DNA from: CAYPIE01 sp964410665 | GTDB taxonomy: Bacteria > Planctomycetota > Planctomycetia > Gemmatales > Gemmataceae | DNA: 64,000 bases | Direction of reading: 5' to 3' | Assembly (NCBI GenBank): GCA_964410665.1 | Contig: CAYPIE010000021.1 | Span: 14,203 to 78,202, forward strand | Part shown: piece after piece, positions 33,106 through 42,744 of the stretch | How the letters are laid out: each line of letters begins with the position of its first letter | Position numbering within the stretch: the first letter of the stretch is position 1 | The notes under the pieces: generated by a model | What the model saw: the letters and a program-made list of their open reading frames with translations, nothing else | Databases searched by the model: none | Told to the model about the DNA's origin: nothing | Made by a program: the position numbers and the translations under genes

Positions 33106-33936
33106 ATGGCCAGCCCCGCACTCGCCGCCCGACGACTACCCTCCCGCGTCAAGACCGATACGGCTTTCCTGGTGCTGGACACGGAGAGCATTCCGGATGG
33201 CCAGCTTCTGCGCTCGGTTAAGTATGCCGATGAGCCGGAACTGACGCCAGAGGAAGCGATTGCTCGGGCTCAAGCGGAGGCTCGGGCCAACTCGGTGACC
33301 CAGTCAGATTTTTTGCCGCTCACCTTTCAGATTCCCATTGCTATTTGTGTTCTTCGGGTCGGATACGACTTCGGTCTACAGAATTTTGCCTGTCTGGATG
33401 CTCCACAGTTTCGAACTCGTGAGGTAGTGCGACAGTTTTGGCGTGGCGTGGATCATTATCAGGCGAAATTGGTGACCTTCAATGGCCGGGGCTTTGACAT
33501 GCCACTCTTGGAGCTGGCAGCCTTTCGCTATGGCTTGGCCGCGCCTTACTACTACATGCATAGCCGGCATCGCTTCGGCGGTCCCCTGGATCTGCTCGAT
33601 TGGCTGACCAATTTTGGTGCCTGCCGGTTGACCGGTGGCCTGAACTTGTTGGCCAAACTGCTCGGCAAACCGGGAAAAATGGATGTGGCCGGCGATCAGG
33701 TGTATCGCCTGTACCAAGAAGGAAAATTACGCGAAATCAACGACTATTGTCTGTGTGACACCCTGGATACCTATTTTGTCTTCCTCCGCACCCGCGTGCT
33801 CACCGGCGATATTTCCGCGCACCAAGAACGCCAGTTGATCGATCGCGCCATCGACTTCTTGACCGCCCGGCGACAAGATCATCCAGCGCTGCACGCGTAT
33901 TTGGCTGCCTGGACCGAACCCGCGCTGGATTTCTGA
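33106..33936 (+). CDS. PolB-like 3'-5' exonuclease
   Basis: The 276-residue protein is a DEDD-type exonuclease of the predicted PolB-like group: FLVLDTESIPDGQLL (Asp and Glu of Exo I), FNGRGFDMPLLELAA (Exo II), and YCLCDTLDTYFVFLR (Exo III Asp). It has no polymerase domain. The product should trim single-stranded DNA 3' ends. AAGGATG precedes the start. It diverges from the MFS gene and stands alone. Confidence 0.85.
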   Translation: MASPALAARRLPSRVKTDTAFLVLDTESIPDGQLLRSVKYADEPELTPEEAIARAQAEARANSVTQSDFLPLTFQIPIAICVLRVGYDFGLQNFACLDAPQFRTREVVRQFWRGVDHYQAKLVTFNGRGFDMPLLELAAFRYGLAAPYYYMHSRHRFGGPLDLLDWLTNFGACRLTGGLNLLAKLLGKPGKMDVAGDQVYRLYQEGKLREINDYCLCDTLDTYFVFLRTRVLTGDISAHQERQLIDRAIDFLTARRQDHPALHAYLAAWTEPALDF

Positions 33937-34186
33937 AGCCGCTCGGCGAACACACCTTGCAGCCATGAGCGTTTCTGCCACCTCGAAACATTTCTTTGGA
34001 AGTTCACCTCGACGCGGCAGGTCCACCCCCATATATCGACTGCGTTGTGATCTCGCACGAGCGATCCTTTGACCTTGATCGCTGGAACTGAAGAGGCAGA
34101 CTCCCCTCCTGGTGGCTTCGTCCCGAAGCCTAAGTAGGCGGCCGATCCTGTTTCAGCCCAGATACAACATCCTGGAGATATGGACG

Positions 34187-35737
34187 ATGGCAACGCTGAC
34201 ACAGCAGATCGTGATCGTGGGAGGCGGAACCGCCGGCTGGTTATCGGCTCTGCATATCAAGAGCTCGCTTGGGGACGGGGCCCAGGTGACGCTCATCGAG
34301 TCGCCCGATGTGCCGACGATCGGAGTCGGTGAGGGGACCCAGCCTACGCTGCGCGTTCAGTTGCATACGCTCCGGGTGGAGGAAGATGAACTGTTGAGGC
34401 ATTGTGGTGCTTCATTTAAGAATGGGATACGCTTCGTTGATTGGTGTCGGGGAACAGGGCCGAGCGAGTATCTTCACCCGTTCTTTTCCGGGCCGACCGG
34501 GCAGGACCGCTCCCCATACGCCGATCATCACCTCTGGCTTGCCTTGCAACAACTTGGCCAGGTCCGGCCCGATACTCTGGCCGATGCCTGCTTTGCCGAG
34601 TCGGTTTTGATCCGCCAGCAGCGGGCTCCGATCGGTCTCCAGGATGGCAAACGCTTGCCCAACCCAGTTGCGAACTATGCCTACCATATCGATGCCGCCC
34701 AACTTGGACTCTATCTGCGCAAGCTAGCCATCCAGCGTGGCGTCATCCATGCTCAGGACTATGTCGAGGGCGTTCGCCGCAATGACCACGGGGACATTGT
34801 CGCCGTGCAAACCCGGAACCAAGGAGAGATCCCGGGCGACTTTTTCGTCGATTGTAGCGGGTTTCATCGCCTGCTCATTGGCCAACTTGCCGACGACTTT
34901 GTCGATTTCTCTCCCTGTTTACTTAACGACCGAGCGGTGACCGCCCGGATTCCCTACAACGAGGACCGACCGCAATCGATACACTCGTGCACGACATCAA
35001 CGGCCATGCCCCACGGCTGGATCTGGGAAGTCCCCCTCCGGGATCGGGTCGGCATGGGCTATGTCTATTCCAGCCAGTTTGTCAGCGACGAGGAAGCCCG
35101 ACGCACCTTCGTGGAGTTCATTGGCCATGAACCCGCGCAAACCAATCTGATTCGCTTCCAAAGTGGTTACTATCGGCAACAGTGGAATAACAACTGTGTG
35201 GCCATCGGTCTTTCCGGGGGCTTCATCGAACCGCTGGAAGCCACCGGCATCGCCTTGATCACTTACTCGCTGTTTCGCTTACTCGAGCTCTGGCCCACTG
35301 GGGACCACGCACCCGTCCTCCGCGATCGCTTCAATTCTCTGATGGGGCGATCGTATGAATGGATTCGCGACTTTATTGTCATGCACTATTGCCTCAGTCA
35401 GCGTGACGATACCCCCTACTGGCAGGCAGTCCGCCAACCCGAGGCGATCCCGGATTCATTGCAGAACCAACTGGAGATGTTCCGGCACAACTGGCCATTC
35501 GGCGATTCGGCGAACGAGGGCGCTGTCTTTCATCTGCCCAACATCTCGCATGCTTGCGTTTTGGCAGGCTTTCATTATTTCCCCCATCATCCCAACGCCT
35601 ACATTCTGGGTCTGCCTGCGGAGAATTTGACTCAGAAGTTGGCTCCAACCACCAAACGGGTACAAACCATTGCCCAGGTGTGTCCGGACCATCGCGCCTA
35701 TCTCGACTGGCTTAATGGCACGTCAACCCATTTTTAA
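34187..35737 (+). CDS. Flavin-dependent tryptophan halogenase-family protein
   Basis: From the ATG at 34187 the protein has 516 residues. It has the FAD site IVIVGGGTAGWLSAL, the halogenase signature WIWEVP (WxWxIP class), GASFKNGIRFVDW with the lysine at the position of catalytic Lys79 of PrnA, and GFIEPLEATGI matching the region of the PrnA active-site glutamate. These predict a functional FADH2-dependent halogenase that makes hypohalous acid and chloramine-lysine. No flavin reductase, carrier protein or biosynthetic genes are adjacent, so the substrate is unknown. A GTG at 34112 is an unlikely start. Confidence 0.88.
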   Translation: MATLTQQIVIVGGGTAGWLSALHIKSSLGDGAQVTLIESPDVPTIGVGEGTQPTLRVQLHTLRVEEDELLRHCGASFKNGIRFVDWCRGTGPSEYLHPFFSGPTGQDRSPYADHHLWLALQQLGQVRPDTLADACFAESVLIRQQRAPIGLQDGKRLPNPVANYAYHIDAAQLGLYLRKLAIQRGVIHAQDYVEGVRRNDHGDIVAVQTRNQGEIPGDFFVDCSGFHRLLIGQLADDFVDFSPCLLNDRAVTARIPYNEDRPQSIHSCTTSTAMPHGWIWEVPLRDRVGMGYVYSSQFVSDEEARRTFVEFIGHEPAQTNLIRFQSGYYRQQWNNNCVAIGLSGGFIEPLEATGIALITYSLFRLLELWPTGDHAPVLRDRFNSLMGRSYEWIRDFIVMHYCLSQRDDTPYWQAVRQPEAIPDSLQNQLEMFRHNWPFGDSANEGAVFHLPNISHACVLAGFHYFPHHPNAYILGLPAENLTQKLAPTTKRVQTIAQVCPDHRAYLDWLNGTSTHF

Positions 35738-36122
35738 CCGCAGAATCGCCCTCAAGCGGCTTGCGATGCAGCCGATGCGACCTGGCAAGACAATCGCGTT
35801 GCTGCTTGTCTGGGCTGCTTTGTAGGCTGGGCATCGTCGACTGGGTCGGTCTCGGGTCGGCAATGGCATTCCACCGTGCGACCCCGTCACTCGTCCTCAC
35901 GCGCTACGAAGCCGTCGAGCAAACTGCCGAACAACTTTCGAGGTGTCATTCCTCGCCCACCCATTTGGCTACAAACCCCTTCCTCAGATAGATTCACCCC
36001 TCGGATCACTGTCAAGGAATGGCGACGCTCCTGGCAAATCGAGGCAAATTCCGGGACAACTTTGGTTGCTGGCTGCATTGAATAGGTAGTGCAACCTGTT
36101 GCTTTGGCTGAGGTCCGGTTGG
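35738..36122. other. Gap before the first sigma-factor gene
   Basis: About 385 bases with several short frames on both strands, none with convincing protein character or a good ribosome site. It should hold the sigma gene's promoter, but I cannot point to one with confidence. Confidence 0.6.
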
Positions 36123-37688
36123 ATGGCGGAACCGACTCTACTTTTGGCTTACTTGGAACGCGCATGGTCAGCGCAACGCAGCGACGCCGATCTACTCGCG
36201 GCCATCGCCGAGCGCAAAGATACCGTGGCGTTTACCGAGGTCGTACGCCGGTATGGCCCGCTGGTCCTGGGCGTGTGCCGCCGGCTGCTACGTCAGCCGG
36301 CGGACGCCGAGGATGCTTTTCAATCGACCTTCCTGGTCCTTGCCCAGAAGGCGGCGAGCCTTGGCGACAAGCCCCAGCTGGCCGGCTGGTTGCACACGGT
36401 GGCCCGGCGGACCGCGTTGCGGGCCCGGCAACGGTGCCAGCACCGGGCGCAAGCGGGGGACTTGCTTGAGCATGTCCAGGCCCGGAACGCTGCCGACTTA
36501 GTCGAGCAGGGTGAACTGCGTCTGGAGTTGGACAACGCAGTCGCAGGCCTGCCCGAGCGCTACCGTCAGGTGGTGCTGTGTTGCCTGTTTGGCGGAGCCA
36601 GCCGGGCCCAGGCTGCGGCCGAGTTGGGACTGTCCGAAGGGACCCTCTCCTCGCGGCTGGCCCGCGGCCGCCGGCTACTTCGCACCCGGCTGTTGCGGCG
36701 AGGCATCACGCTGGGCGCCTTGCCGCCTTCCGCGGCGATATCAGGTTGTTTGTTGGCCCAAACGCAGGGTGTGTTCCGTGTCTATGGCTTGACCGGCTCG
36801 GCCGGACTGCCGACCGGGGTGGCAGGCCTTACTCAGGGAGTGTTAGTAACCATGCAGCTCAAGTTGTTCAAGAAATTTGCCCTGGTTGGGGTGTTGCTCC
36901 TGACCGGCCTCGGCTTCGGCGGCTGGATCACCGCCCAGGCACCCAACGCCCCCCGCGCTGCGTCGCCCCCGCTGCCGTCCCCTGCCACCCCCCGGAATCC
37001 GTCCGAAGACCAAGAAGAGCTCCGGCTAGGGCGGACCTACACCCAGCCCCTGCAGGACCCACTACGCCGCCTGCACGAGCAGGTTCGGAGGCTTGAGGAA
37101 GAGGCGACCCAGCTCCGGGACCAATCCGAGCGACTTCAAAAGCGGGCGAGTGCGATCCGCGATGCCGTCGGTTCGATACGGGCTGGCTTGGGCGAATCGA
37201 TGCCGCCGTTTCCGACCCGGGCTCGGCTTCACGACGCGCAGCAGCCGTTTCGTATTCGGCAGCCCATTGCCCAACCGAACGAGCCGCAAAAGGATCCCCG
37301 ACCATCCGAGCAGACCGCTCGGATCATCCCCCTGCAGACCGCCGATGCCAAGGAGGTGGCAAGGCTCGTGGGCAGCATATTTATCGGCTCGAATGCCGAG
37401 ATCATCCCGGTCGAGCAAGACAACGCCCTGTACCTGCGTGGCCCGAAAGACCTTGTGGCCGATGCAATCAAGCTCGCTACGGCTCTTGATCGGGCGGGGG
37501 AGAGGACAGAACTTCCCCCGGTAGAACCCGGTAGAGCTCCGAGGCGGCCCACACCGCCCAGCATTCCTGAGCTAGACAGCTCGAAGACCCTGCTACCGAG
37601 ACCGCCGACTCCAACAACTGCGAAACCTGCCGCCGAGTCGCCGCTGCCTCCTACGGGAAGCCCCAGGGGCGGGAACGAAGCACCATAA
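36123..37688 (+). CDS. ECF sigma factor fused to membrane helix, coiled coil and secretin-N-like domain
   Basis: A 521-residue protein. Residues about 30-190 form an ECF sigma factor with region 2 (FTEVVRRYGPLVLGVCRRLL and DAEDAFQSTFLVLAQ) and region 4 (LPERYRQVVLCCLF, LSEGTLSSRLARGRRLL). A membrane helix at about 250-272, a Pro-rich stretch, a coiled coil (about 318-355), and a C-terminal domain at about 399-458 (RIIPLQTADAKEVARLV, NALYLRGPKDLVADAI) resembling secretin N-terminal domains follow. TGAGGT precedes the ATG. An internal ATG at 36852 with upstream AGGGAG could start a separate membrane protein. The fusion suggests a membrane-tethered sigma factor. Confidence 0.88.
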   Translation: MAEPTLLLAYLERAWSAQRSDADLLAAIAERKDTVAFTEVVRRYGPLVLGVCRRLLRQPADAEDAFQSTFLVLAQKAASLGDKPQLAGWLHTVARRTALRARQRCQHRAQAGDLLEHVQARNAADLVEQGELRLELDNAVAGLPERYRQVVLCCLFGGASRAQAAAELGLSEGTLSSRLARGRRLLRTRLLRRGITLGALPPSAAISGCLLAQTQGVFRVYGLTGSAGLPTGVAGLTQGVLVTMQLKLFKKFALVGVLLLTGLGFGGWITAQAPNAPRAASPPLPSPATPRNPSEDQEELRLGRTYTQPLQDPLRRLHEQVRRLEEEATQLRDQSERLQKRASAIRDAVGSIRAGLGESMPPFPTRARLHDAQQPFRIRQPIAQPNEPQKDPRPSEQTARIIPLQTADAKEVARLVGSIFIGSNAEIIPVEQDNALYLRGPKDLVADAIKLATALDRAGERTELPPVEPGRAPRRPTPPSIPELDSSKTLLPRPPTPTTAKPAAESPLPPTGSPRGGNEAP

Positions 37689-37893
37689 TCAAACGTCATT
37701 TCGAAGCCCGGCCGCATGTCATGCACTTCTGCCGGGCTTCCGATCATCCCCGCCCCCGGTCCTTGCGGGTGGGGTAACCACTGCTGAGCACTTCTTTCTG
37801 GCAACCAAATTTACATCCCGGGGACGGTTTTTCCCGCTTCGGACCATTACACCAATAGAGAGAGAGACTTTCATGCCCCTGTGAGCCTGACGG

Positions 37894-39231
37894 ATGGACC
37901 ATTCTACCCAGTTGCTGGCCCGCCTGGAGCGGGAATGCCACGCTCGTCGAACCGAGGCCGACCTGCTGGCGGCGGTCGCCGGGCAAAGCGATGCCGCGTC
38001 TTTTGCCGAGCTGGTTCGCCGCTATGGCCCACTGGTGTTCGGGGTATGCCGTCGGCTCTTAGGCCACGACGCGGATGCAGAGGATGCTTTCCAGGCCACT
38101 TTCCTGATTCTGGCCCGCAAGGCGGGCGACCTGGGGGCCAGGCCGCAGCTGGCCGCCTGGTTACACACTGTGGCTCGGCGAACTGCATTGCATGCCCGAC
38201 AAAAACGCCGACGGGATCCCCAACCCAGCGGGTTGCTGGAGGAAGTGCTTGCCCGGGCGGCTCCCGATCCTGCCGAGCAATTTGAGCTTCGCGAGGCGTT
38301 GGACCATGCAGTCGCTTCCCTACCGAACTGCTATCGTCAGGCGGTCTTGCGGTGCCTGTTCGCTGGCTGTAGCCGGTCCGATGTGGCTGCGGAGCTTGGC
38401 CTGTCCGAAGGCACGCTTTCCTCACGTTTGGCGCGGGGTCGTCGGTTGCTCCGCGCGCAGCTGACCCGGCGGGGGATCACCTTAACCATGGTCCCCTTCA
38501 CCGCGATGGTATCACGGGGTCTGTTGGCTCAGACATTGGGTCTATTTCGTGTCGATGGACTGGCGGGGTCCGCCCAGGCCTTACCGAGCGGCATTGCCTC
38601 TCTGATCCAAGGAGCGATGATGGGGATGCAACTCAATGCCATTAAACAAGTTGCGATGATTGGGATCCTGCTGTTGGGCGGACTTGGCGCGGGTGGTTGG
38701 CTGATCGCCCAAGACACCGCGAAGTCCTTTCCCGAGACTCCTGCTCAATTGATTGGCAGGGCTGCCCCTCCGAGGGAACCGGTCGAGCAACCTGTGGGAA
38801 TGTCGATCGATCACGAACAGCCCGATAGCTTCGAAGAGCAGCTAAAGCGCCTGGAAGCCCAAGCCGGAGCCCTGGAAAAGAAGGCCGGAGAGCTTCGCGA
38901 GGAAATTGGTGCCATACGCCTTCACCTTCAACCTCCAAAGGTTCCTCAGGTTACCATCCCACCAAGGCATGGAATTCCCTCAACGAAGATCACGGCACGA
39001 GTGACTGCGATCGGCAAGGACGACCTCGCCAGGATTTCAGCTGGGAGCGATGCCGGGATCCAAGTGGGCGATAATCTCGATGTTTACCGCATCGAACCAA
39101 TCCCAATGTATCTAGGACGTATCCGAATCATGGAGGTACTTCCCGACAAGGCACTCGGGAGGTTGTTTTCTGAGTCCAGGCTTCAGCCCGAACTTGGCGA
39201 TTGGGTGACACGATCAAAGGTCAACCCCTAA
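37894..39231 (+). CDS. Second membrane-extended ECF sigma factor
   Basis: A 445-residue protein closely similar in its first 240 residues to its upstream neighbour, with sigma regions 2 and 4 (DAEDAFQATFLILAR, LPNCYRQAVLRCLF, LSEGTLSSRLARGRRLL). A membrane helix at about residues 250-272 and a coiled coil follow. The C-terminal domain is different: ITARVTAIGKDDLARISAGS and IQVGDNLDVYRIEPIPMYLG, a beta-rich module unrelated to the secretin-like end of its neighbour. A strong AAGGAG lies 5 bases before an internal ATG at 38620. It lies 205 bases after the first copy. Confidence 0.87.
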   Translation: MDHSTQLLARLERECHARRTEADLLAAVAGQSDAASFAELVRRYGPLVFGVCRRLLGHDADAEDAFQATFLILARKAGDLGARPQLAAWLHTVARRTALHARQKRRRDPQPSGLLEEVLARAAPDPAEQFELREALDHAVASLPNCYRQAVLRCLFAGCSRSDVAAELGLSEGTLSSRLARGRRLLRAQLTRRGITLTMVPFTAMVSRGLLAQTLGLFRVDGLAGSAQALPSGIASLIQGAMMGMQLNAIKQVAMIGILLLGGLGAGGWLIAQDTAKSFPETPAQLIGRAAPPREPVEQPVGMSIDHEQPDSFEEQLKRLEAQAGALEKKAGELREEIGAIRLHLQPPKVPQVTIPPRHGIPSTKITARVTAIGKDDLARISAGSDAGIQVGDNLDVYRIEPIPMYLGRIRIMEVLPDKALGRLFSESRLQPELGDWVTRSKVNP

Positions 39232-39334
39232 TCGTCATCACTAGGGATGCCATCAGGTTTGCGAAATGTGCTGAATGACCTCGTTGCAGCGTCGCGACCT
39301 GGACACATCGGCATTTATCGATAAGGAGTTTCTC

Positions 39335-39979
39335 ATGCAACGCAACTTACGTACGCCACTTTTGGGGTTGGTCTTGCTAGGAATCATGGGGTTGGGTTTG
39401 GCGAGCTGGCTGGGCGCGCAACATCCTCCTCACAAAGGCCCCAACCCGATCAGGACGCGATTACAGCCCGTGGACGAGTCTGCTTGGTTGTTGGAACTGC
39501 AACTCCCGGCCGATAGCGCGGCTCCTGAGAGCGTGGCAGCTCGATTAAAAGCGCTCGAGCAAAAAGCCCAGGCCCTAGAACAACAGGCCAGCGAACTCCG
39601 TAGCGCCATCGCAAAGGTTCGCGCGAGCTTCTCTGGAAAAAAGCAATCACCCCAACAGTCTGATCGCATCCCGCCCCGAGAATGGTCTCGCCCGAATCGC
39701 GCGGTGGGTGAATTTCGCTTGACGCTACAAGAGCAGGAGCCCGTGGCCAAGCGCACGCTGATTGTCGAGGTGATTACCCTCCAACATGTCTCGAGCAAAG
39801 ACATGGCCGAGTTGCTCAAGGAACGGTGGCCGGAGGTTGCGTTCGTCGGGAGCAACCAGGCCTCGGATGTCCTGTATGTCCAAGGTCCGAAAGAACAGGT
39901 CGATGCGGCAAGAAAGGCGATCCACTCCCTGGAAGTGAAAATCGCCAAGTATCAGGAGTCTCAGTCTAAACCCAAGTAA
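39335..39979 (+). CDS. Stand-alone membrane/coiled-coil/secretin-N-like protein
   Basis: The ATG at 39335 has AAGGAG six bases upstream and gives 214 residues. An N-terminal membrane helix (TPLLGLVLLGIMGLGLASWL) ends in GAQ, like the helices of the two preceding sigma proteins, then come a coiled coil (RLKALEQKAQALEQQASELR) and a C-terminal module (IVEVITLQHVSSKDMAELL, DVLYVQGPKEQVDAA) matching the end of the first sigma protein. In effect it is the extension without the sigma factor. It lies 103 bases downstream of the second sigma gene. Confidence 0.8.
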   Translation: MQRNLRTPLLGLVLLGIMGLGLASWLGAQHPPHKGPNPIRTRLQPVDESAWLLELQLPADSAAPESVAARLKALEQKAQALEQQASELRSAIAKVRASFSGKKQSPQQSDRIPPREWSRPNRAVGEFRLTLQEQEPVAKRTLIVEVITLQHVSSKDMAELLKERWPEVAFVGSNQASDVLYVQGPKEQVDAARKAIHSLEVKIAKYQESQSKPK

Positions 39980-40037
39980 CCCTGGTTTACCCGTTCGGAG
40001 CGGGCTGTTCTCAGGCCGGCAACGCGAGCTCATTCCT

Positions 40038-41945
40038 CTAGCGGTGAAGCGGATCTTCGACCGAAAGCCGCCGAAGCGGAACTCCTTGGGAAACCTGTTG
40101 CCCGGCCTGGATCGCTTGCAGTAATACGGTGAGCCCTCGGTTGAAGCAACCATCGCCGCAGACCAGATGAGTGGAAAACCAACTCGGTTGGCGGCAGTCG
40201 GGGTTCCTGGAGACACCGAACAACGCCGGGGACGAAAGTATCGACGCCTGATCGGGTCGCTTGTAGATGGTGACGCCCTCCTTGATCGTTTCGAGTACCT
40301 TCAGGTCATCGAGCTGCTCCGGGGCAACCGTTAAGGGGTTGTCCGACAGGATGACCAAATCGGCAAGTTTGCCCACTTCCAGGGACCCCTTGCTCTTCTC
40401 TTCAAAGTGTTGCCAGGCCGGCCACAGGGTCATCGCCTTGAGGGCGGTGGCCACCGGGACGCGATGTTGCGGCCCAAGGATATCGCCGGTCCGTGACCGA
40501 CGCGTCACCGTGGCTGAGAGCACCCGGATGGAGTCCGGCAACGCCACCGGGGCATCATGGTGGCTGCCAAAGCGCATGCCTTGCTCCAGCAGCCAGCCGG
40601 TCGGAGAAATGTTGTCGGCGCGTTCTGGGCCTAGGACCGACTCGCGATGCCAATCGCCCCAATAGTAGGTGTGCATCGGGAAGAGCGAGGGAAAAATGCC
40701 CAGTTCCTTGAGCGGACCAATCTGATCTTTACGGAGCACCTGACCGTGAATGAGCACCGGCCGCAAATCCGCGTCAGGGCGGAGCACCTTGGCCTCGCGA
40801 ACCGCGGCAATGAACCGATCACTTGCTGCATCGCCGTTGGCGTGACAAAGTAGCTGCCAGCCGTTGGTGAAAGCCTTGTTAACCGCAGCTTTCGTCGTGG
40901 CCTCGTCGATGGCCGCGTAGCCGCGGTAGGCCTTCGGCATGCCTGGGGGCGGGATCAAATAAGGCTGGCTCAGCCAGGCAGTCTTGCCCTGTGGCGAACC
41001 ATCGATGGTGAGTTTGGCACCCCCCACGCGAAACCGGTTCTGGTAGGCCCGGGACGGGCGGATGTCTTCGACTTCAAGAATATCTGGGTAGGCCACAACG
41101 TCAATGGGTAGCTTGTTGCGTTTCGCGACGCGCTGAAACGCCTCCACGGCCGGACCAAACGCCCGCCCCTCCTGACCAGTGGTGTAGCCAAACGAGGCCA
41201 ACAACTTGGCCCCCTCCTCAACCAAGGCATCGTTGATCGAATTATCGAAACGGCTTGCAAGGGCCCCTGCCACCTGGAAAAACGCGTATTCTTCGCAAAC
41301 TCCATTGGGCTCATTCGATCCAGGTTGACGTCGAAATACGCCCCCTTTGGGATCAGGAGTTTTGGCGGTGATTCCGGCCAGCGCAAGTGCCTTGCTGTTG
41401 GCCACCCCCAGGTGACCAGACTGATGAATGATCAGTACCGGAAGCTCACGGGACACATCGTCGAGCTCGCTGCGGGTGGGGTGGCGTTGTTCGGTAAGTT
41501 GGGAATCATCGTACCCAAAACCGACGATCCAGCGGACCTTCGTTACCACGGTCGGATGGTTTTTGGCCCAATCACGTAACAGCATCACTAAGGTGGGGAT
41601 ATCCTTCCCACGACCATCGGGGGGCGGGAGAAGATTCGCCGTAGTCGCCTGGAGCCCGATTAGATACGCATGTCCATGAGAGTCCACAAAGCCTGGGAGC
41701 AGGGTTTTGCCCTGCAGATTGACCATCTTGGTTTGGTCGCCGCGGCGTTTGAGCACGTCGACCTTGTTCCCAACCACGACAATCTTGCCTGCTTTGATCG
41801 CTATTGCCTCAGCGATGGGTTGCTGGTCATCGATCGTGACAATGGGTCCGCCGTGGTAAATGGTATCGACAGGTTCATTCCCCTGGATAGAGAAGGAAAG
41901 CAGGAAGACCAAAACCAGGCTGATGCACATCCGCACGTAGGACAT
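40038..41945 (-). CDS. Exported YtcJ-type amidohydrolase
   Basis: From the ATG at 41945 (GGAG 8 bases upstream) the protein has 635 residues, with a signal peptide (CISLVLVFLLSFSIQG) and the amidohydrolase-3 fold: FVDSHGHAYLIGLQ near residue 90, a central LLCHANGDAASDRFIA, and GSHHDAPVALPDSI near the C-terminus, giving the metal and substrate residues. The family hydrolyses amide or ester bonds of varied small molecules. About 45 C-terminal residues after the usual end have no family match and include several cysteines. Confidence 0.86.
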   Translation of the reverse strand: MSYVRMCISLVLVFLLSFSIQGNEPVDTIYHGGPIVTIDDQQPIAEAIAIKAGKIVVVGNKVDVLKRRGDQTKMVNLQGKTLLPGFVDSHGHAYLIGLQATTANLLPPPDGRGKDIPTLVMLLRDWAKNHPTVVTKVRWIVGFGYDDSQLTEQRHPTRSELDDVSRELPVLIIHQSGHLGVANSKALALAGITAKTPDPKGGVFRRQPGSNEPNGVCEEYAFFQVAGALASRFDNSINDALVEEGAKLLASFGYTTGQEGRAFGPAVEAFQRVAKRNKLPIDVVAYPDILEVEDIRPSRAYQNRFRVGGAKLTIDGSPQGKTAWLSQPYLIPPPGMPKAYRGYAAIDEATTKAAVNKAFTNGWQLLCHANGDAASDRFIAAVREAKVLRPDADLRPVLIHGQVLRKDQIGPLKELGIFPSLFPMHTYYWGDWHRESVLGPERADNISPTGWLLEQGMRFGSHHDAPVALPDSIRVLSATVTRRSRTGDILGPQHRVPVATALKAMTLWPAWQHFEEKSKGSLEVGKLADLVILSDNPLTVAPEQLDDLKVLETIKEGVTIYKRPDQASILSSPALFGVSRNPDCRQPSWFSTHLVCGDGCFNRGLTVLLQAIQAGQQVSQGVPLRRLSVEDPLHR

Positions 41946-42072
41946 GGAGAACACTCCAGAGTAAGCAGCATTGCAATACGAGTCGGCGACATCATCATGG
42001 CGATGTCCTATCCATTTCGCCCAGGGTGGCTAGTGCATGCGGGGGAATCGGTCAAAGGGACTTGCGAGCTTC

Positions 42073-42744
42073 CTACCAGGCAGGGTTGGTATTGCGGATA
42101 TGCGTCCACACCGTGTGTAGCCCCGACCAGCCCTCATGGATCGGAGCCAGGTCAGCGACAATCCACATGTTTTGTGGTGCCTGGAAAACCGGTAAGCCCT
42201 CGGCTTGCCAAGCCAGTTGTGCCACGGCCTCCGCAGTAAACTCGGTTCGCCAACCTTCGAGTCGTGCTGGCGGTGTTTCAGCCGCTGGACTGGCTGCTTG
42301 GTTGGCTCTCCAGGCAGCCAACCAAGCAGCATCGAGATTGGCGTTGATGCCACAAGCACATAACACGATCCGACTGCAGGCTGCCGCCAGGGTGTGGCAG
42401 TAACGCTCCGCACTCCATGCCTGCTGCCAAGGAACCACTTCGAGTCGGAGGGGCCGGCGTTCCAACACGGCATCGAGGAGGGTCAAGTTGACCAATCGCC
42501 ACAAGGGATCATTCCGCATCCGCACGGTCGCACGTACCCGCCGCTTACACCATCGATCAGTGATCCGTCGATCCCACCGAATGGCCCGCCACCACTGCGG
42601 GCGATACACCTCTAAGTAGGTGCGCAAACGCCAGGCCTCGGTGCTGCGACCCTGTTCCTCTAACCAGTCGGCAAACACTAACTTCACCAGATTGTCCTGG
42701 GGTTGGCGGAGACAAGCATCGATGAACGCTTGTTCGTCGTTCAT
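42073..42744 (-). CDS. TIGR02996 repeat-companion domain protein
   Basis: The 223-residue protein begins with a TIGR02996 domain (EQAFIDACLRQPQDN, LVKLVFADWLEEQGR, WRLRTYLEVYRP), a short module greatly expanded in Gemmata-like planctomycetes and usually placed before repeats. Here the rest (about residues 60-223) is Trp/Arg-rich with no recognised repeat. GGAGG lies 6 bases before the ATG at 42744. The function of the module is unknown. It follows the giant WD40 gene on the same strand, 182 bases away. Confidence 0.8.
   Translation of the reverse strand: MNDEQAFIDACLRQPQDNLVKLVFADWLEEQGRSTEAWRLRTYLEVYRPQWWRAIRWDRRITDRWCKRRVRATVRMRNDPLWRLVNLTLLDAVLERRPLRLEVVPWQQAWSAERYCHTLAAACSRIVLCACGINANLDAAWLAAWRANQAASPAAETPPARLEGWRTEFTAEAVAQLAWQAEGLPVFQAPQNMWIVADLAPIHEGWSGLHTVWTHIRNTNPAW

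Noticed and set aside
35887..36165. A 92-codon minus-strand frame upstream of the first sigma gene
   Set aside because: It overlaps the sigma start, has no ribosome site and resembles no domain; not supported as a gene.
36578..37096. Overlapping frames within the first sigma-factor gene
   Set aside because: Composition is that of shifted reading of GC-rich codons; the sigma frame has full regions 2 and 4.
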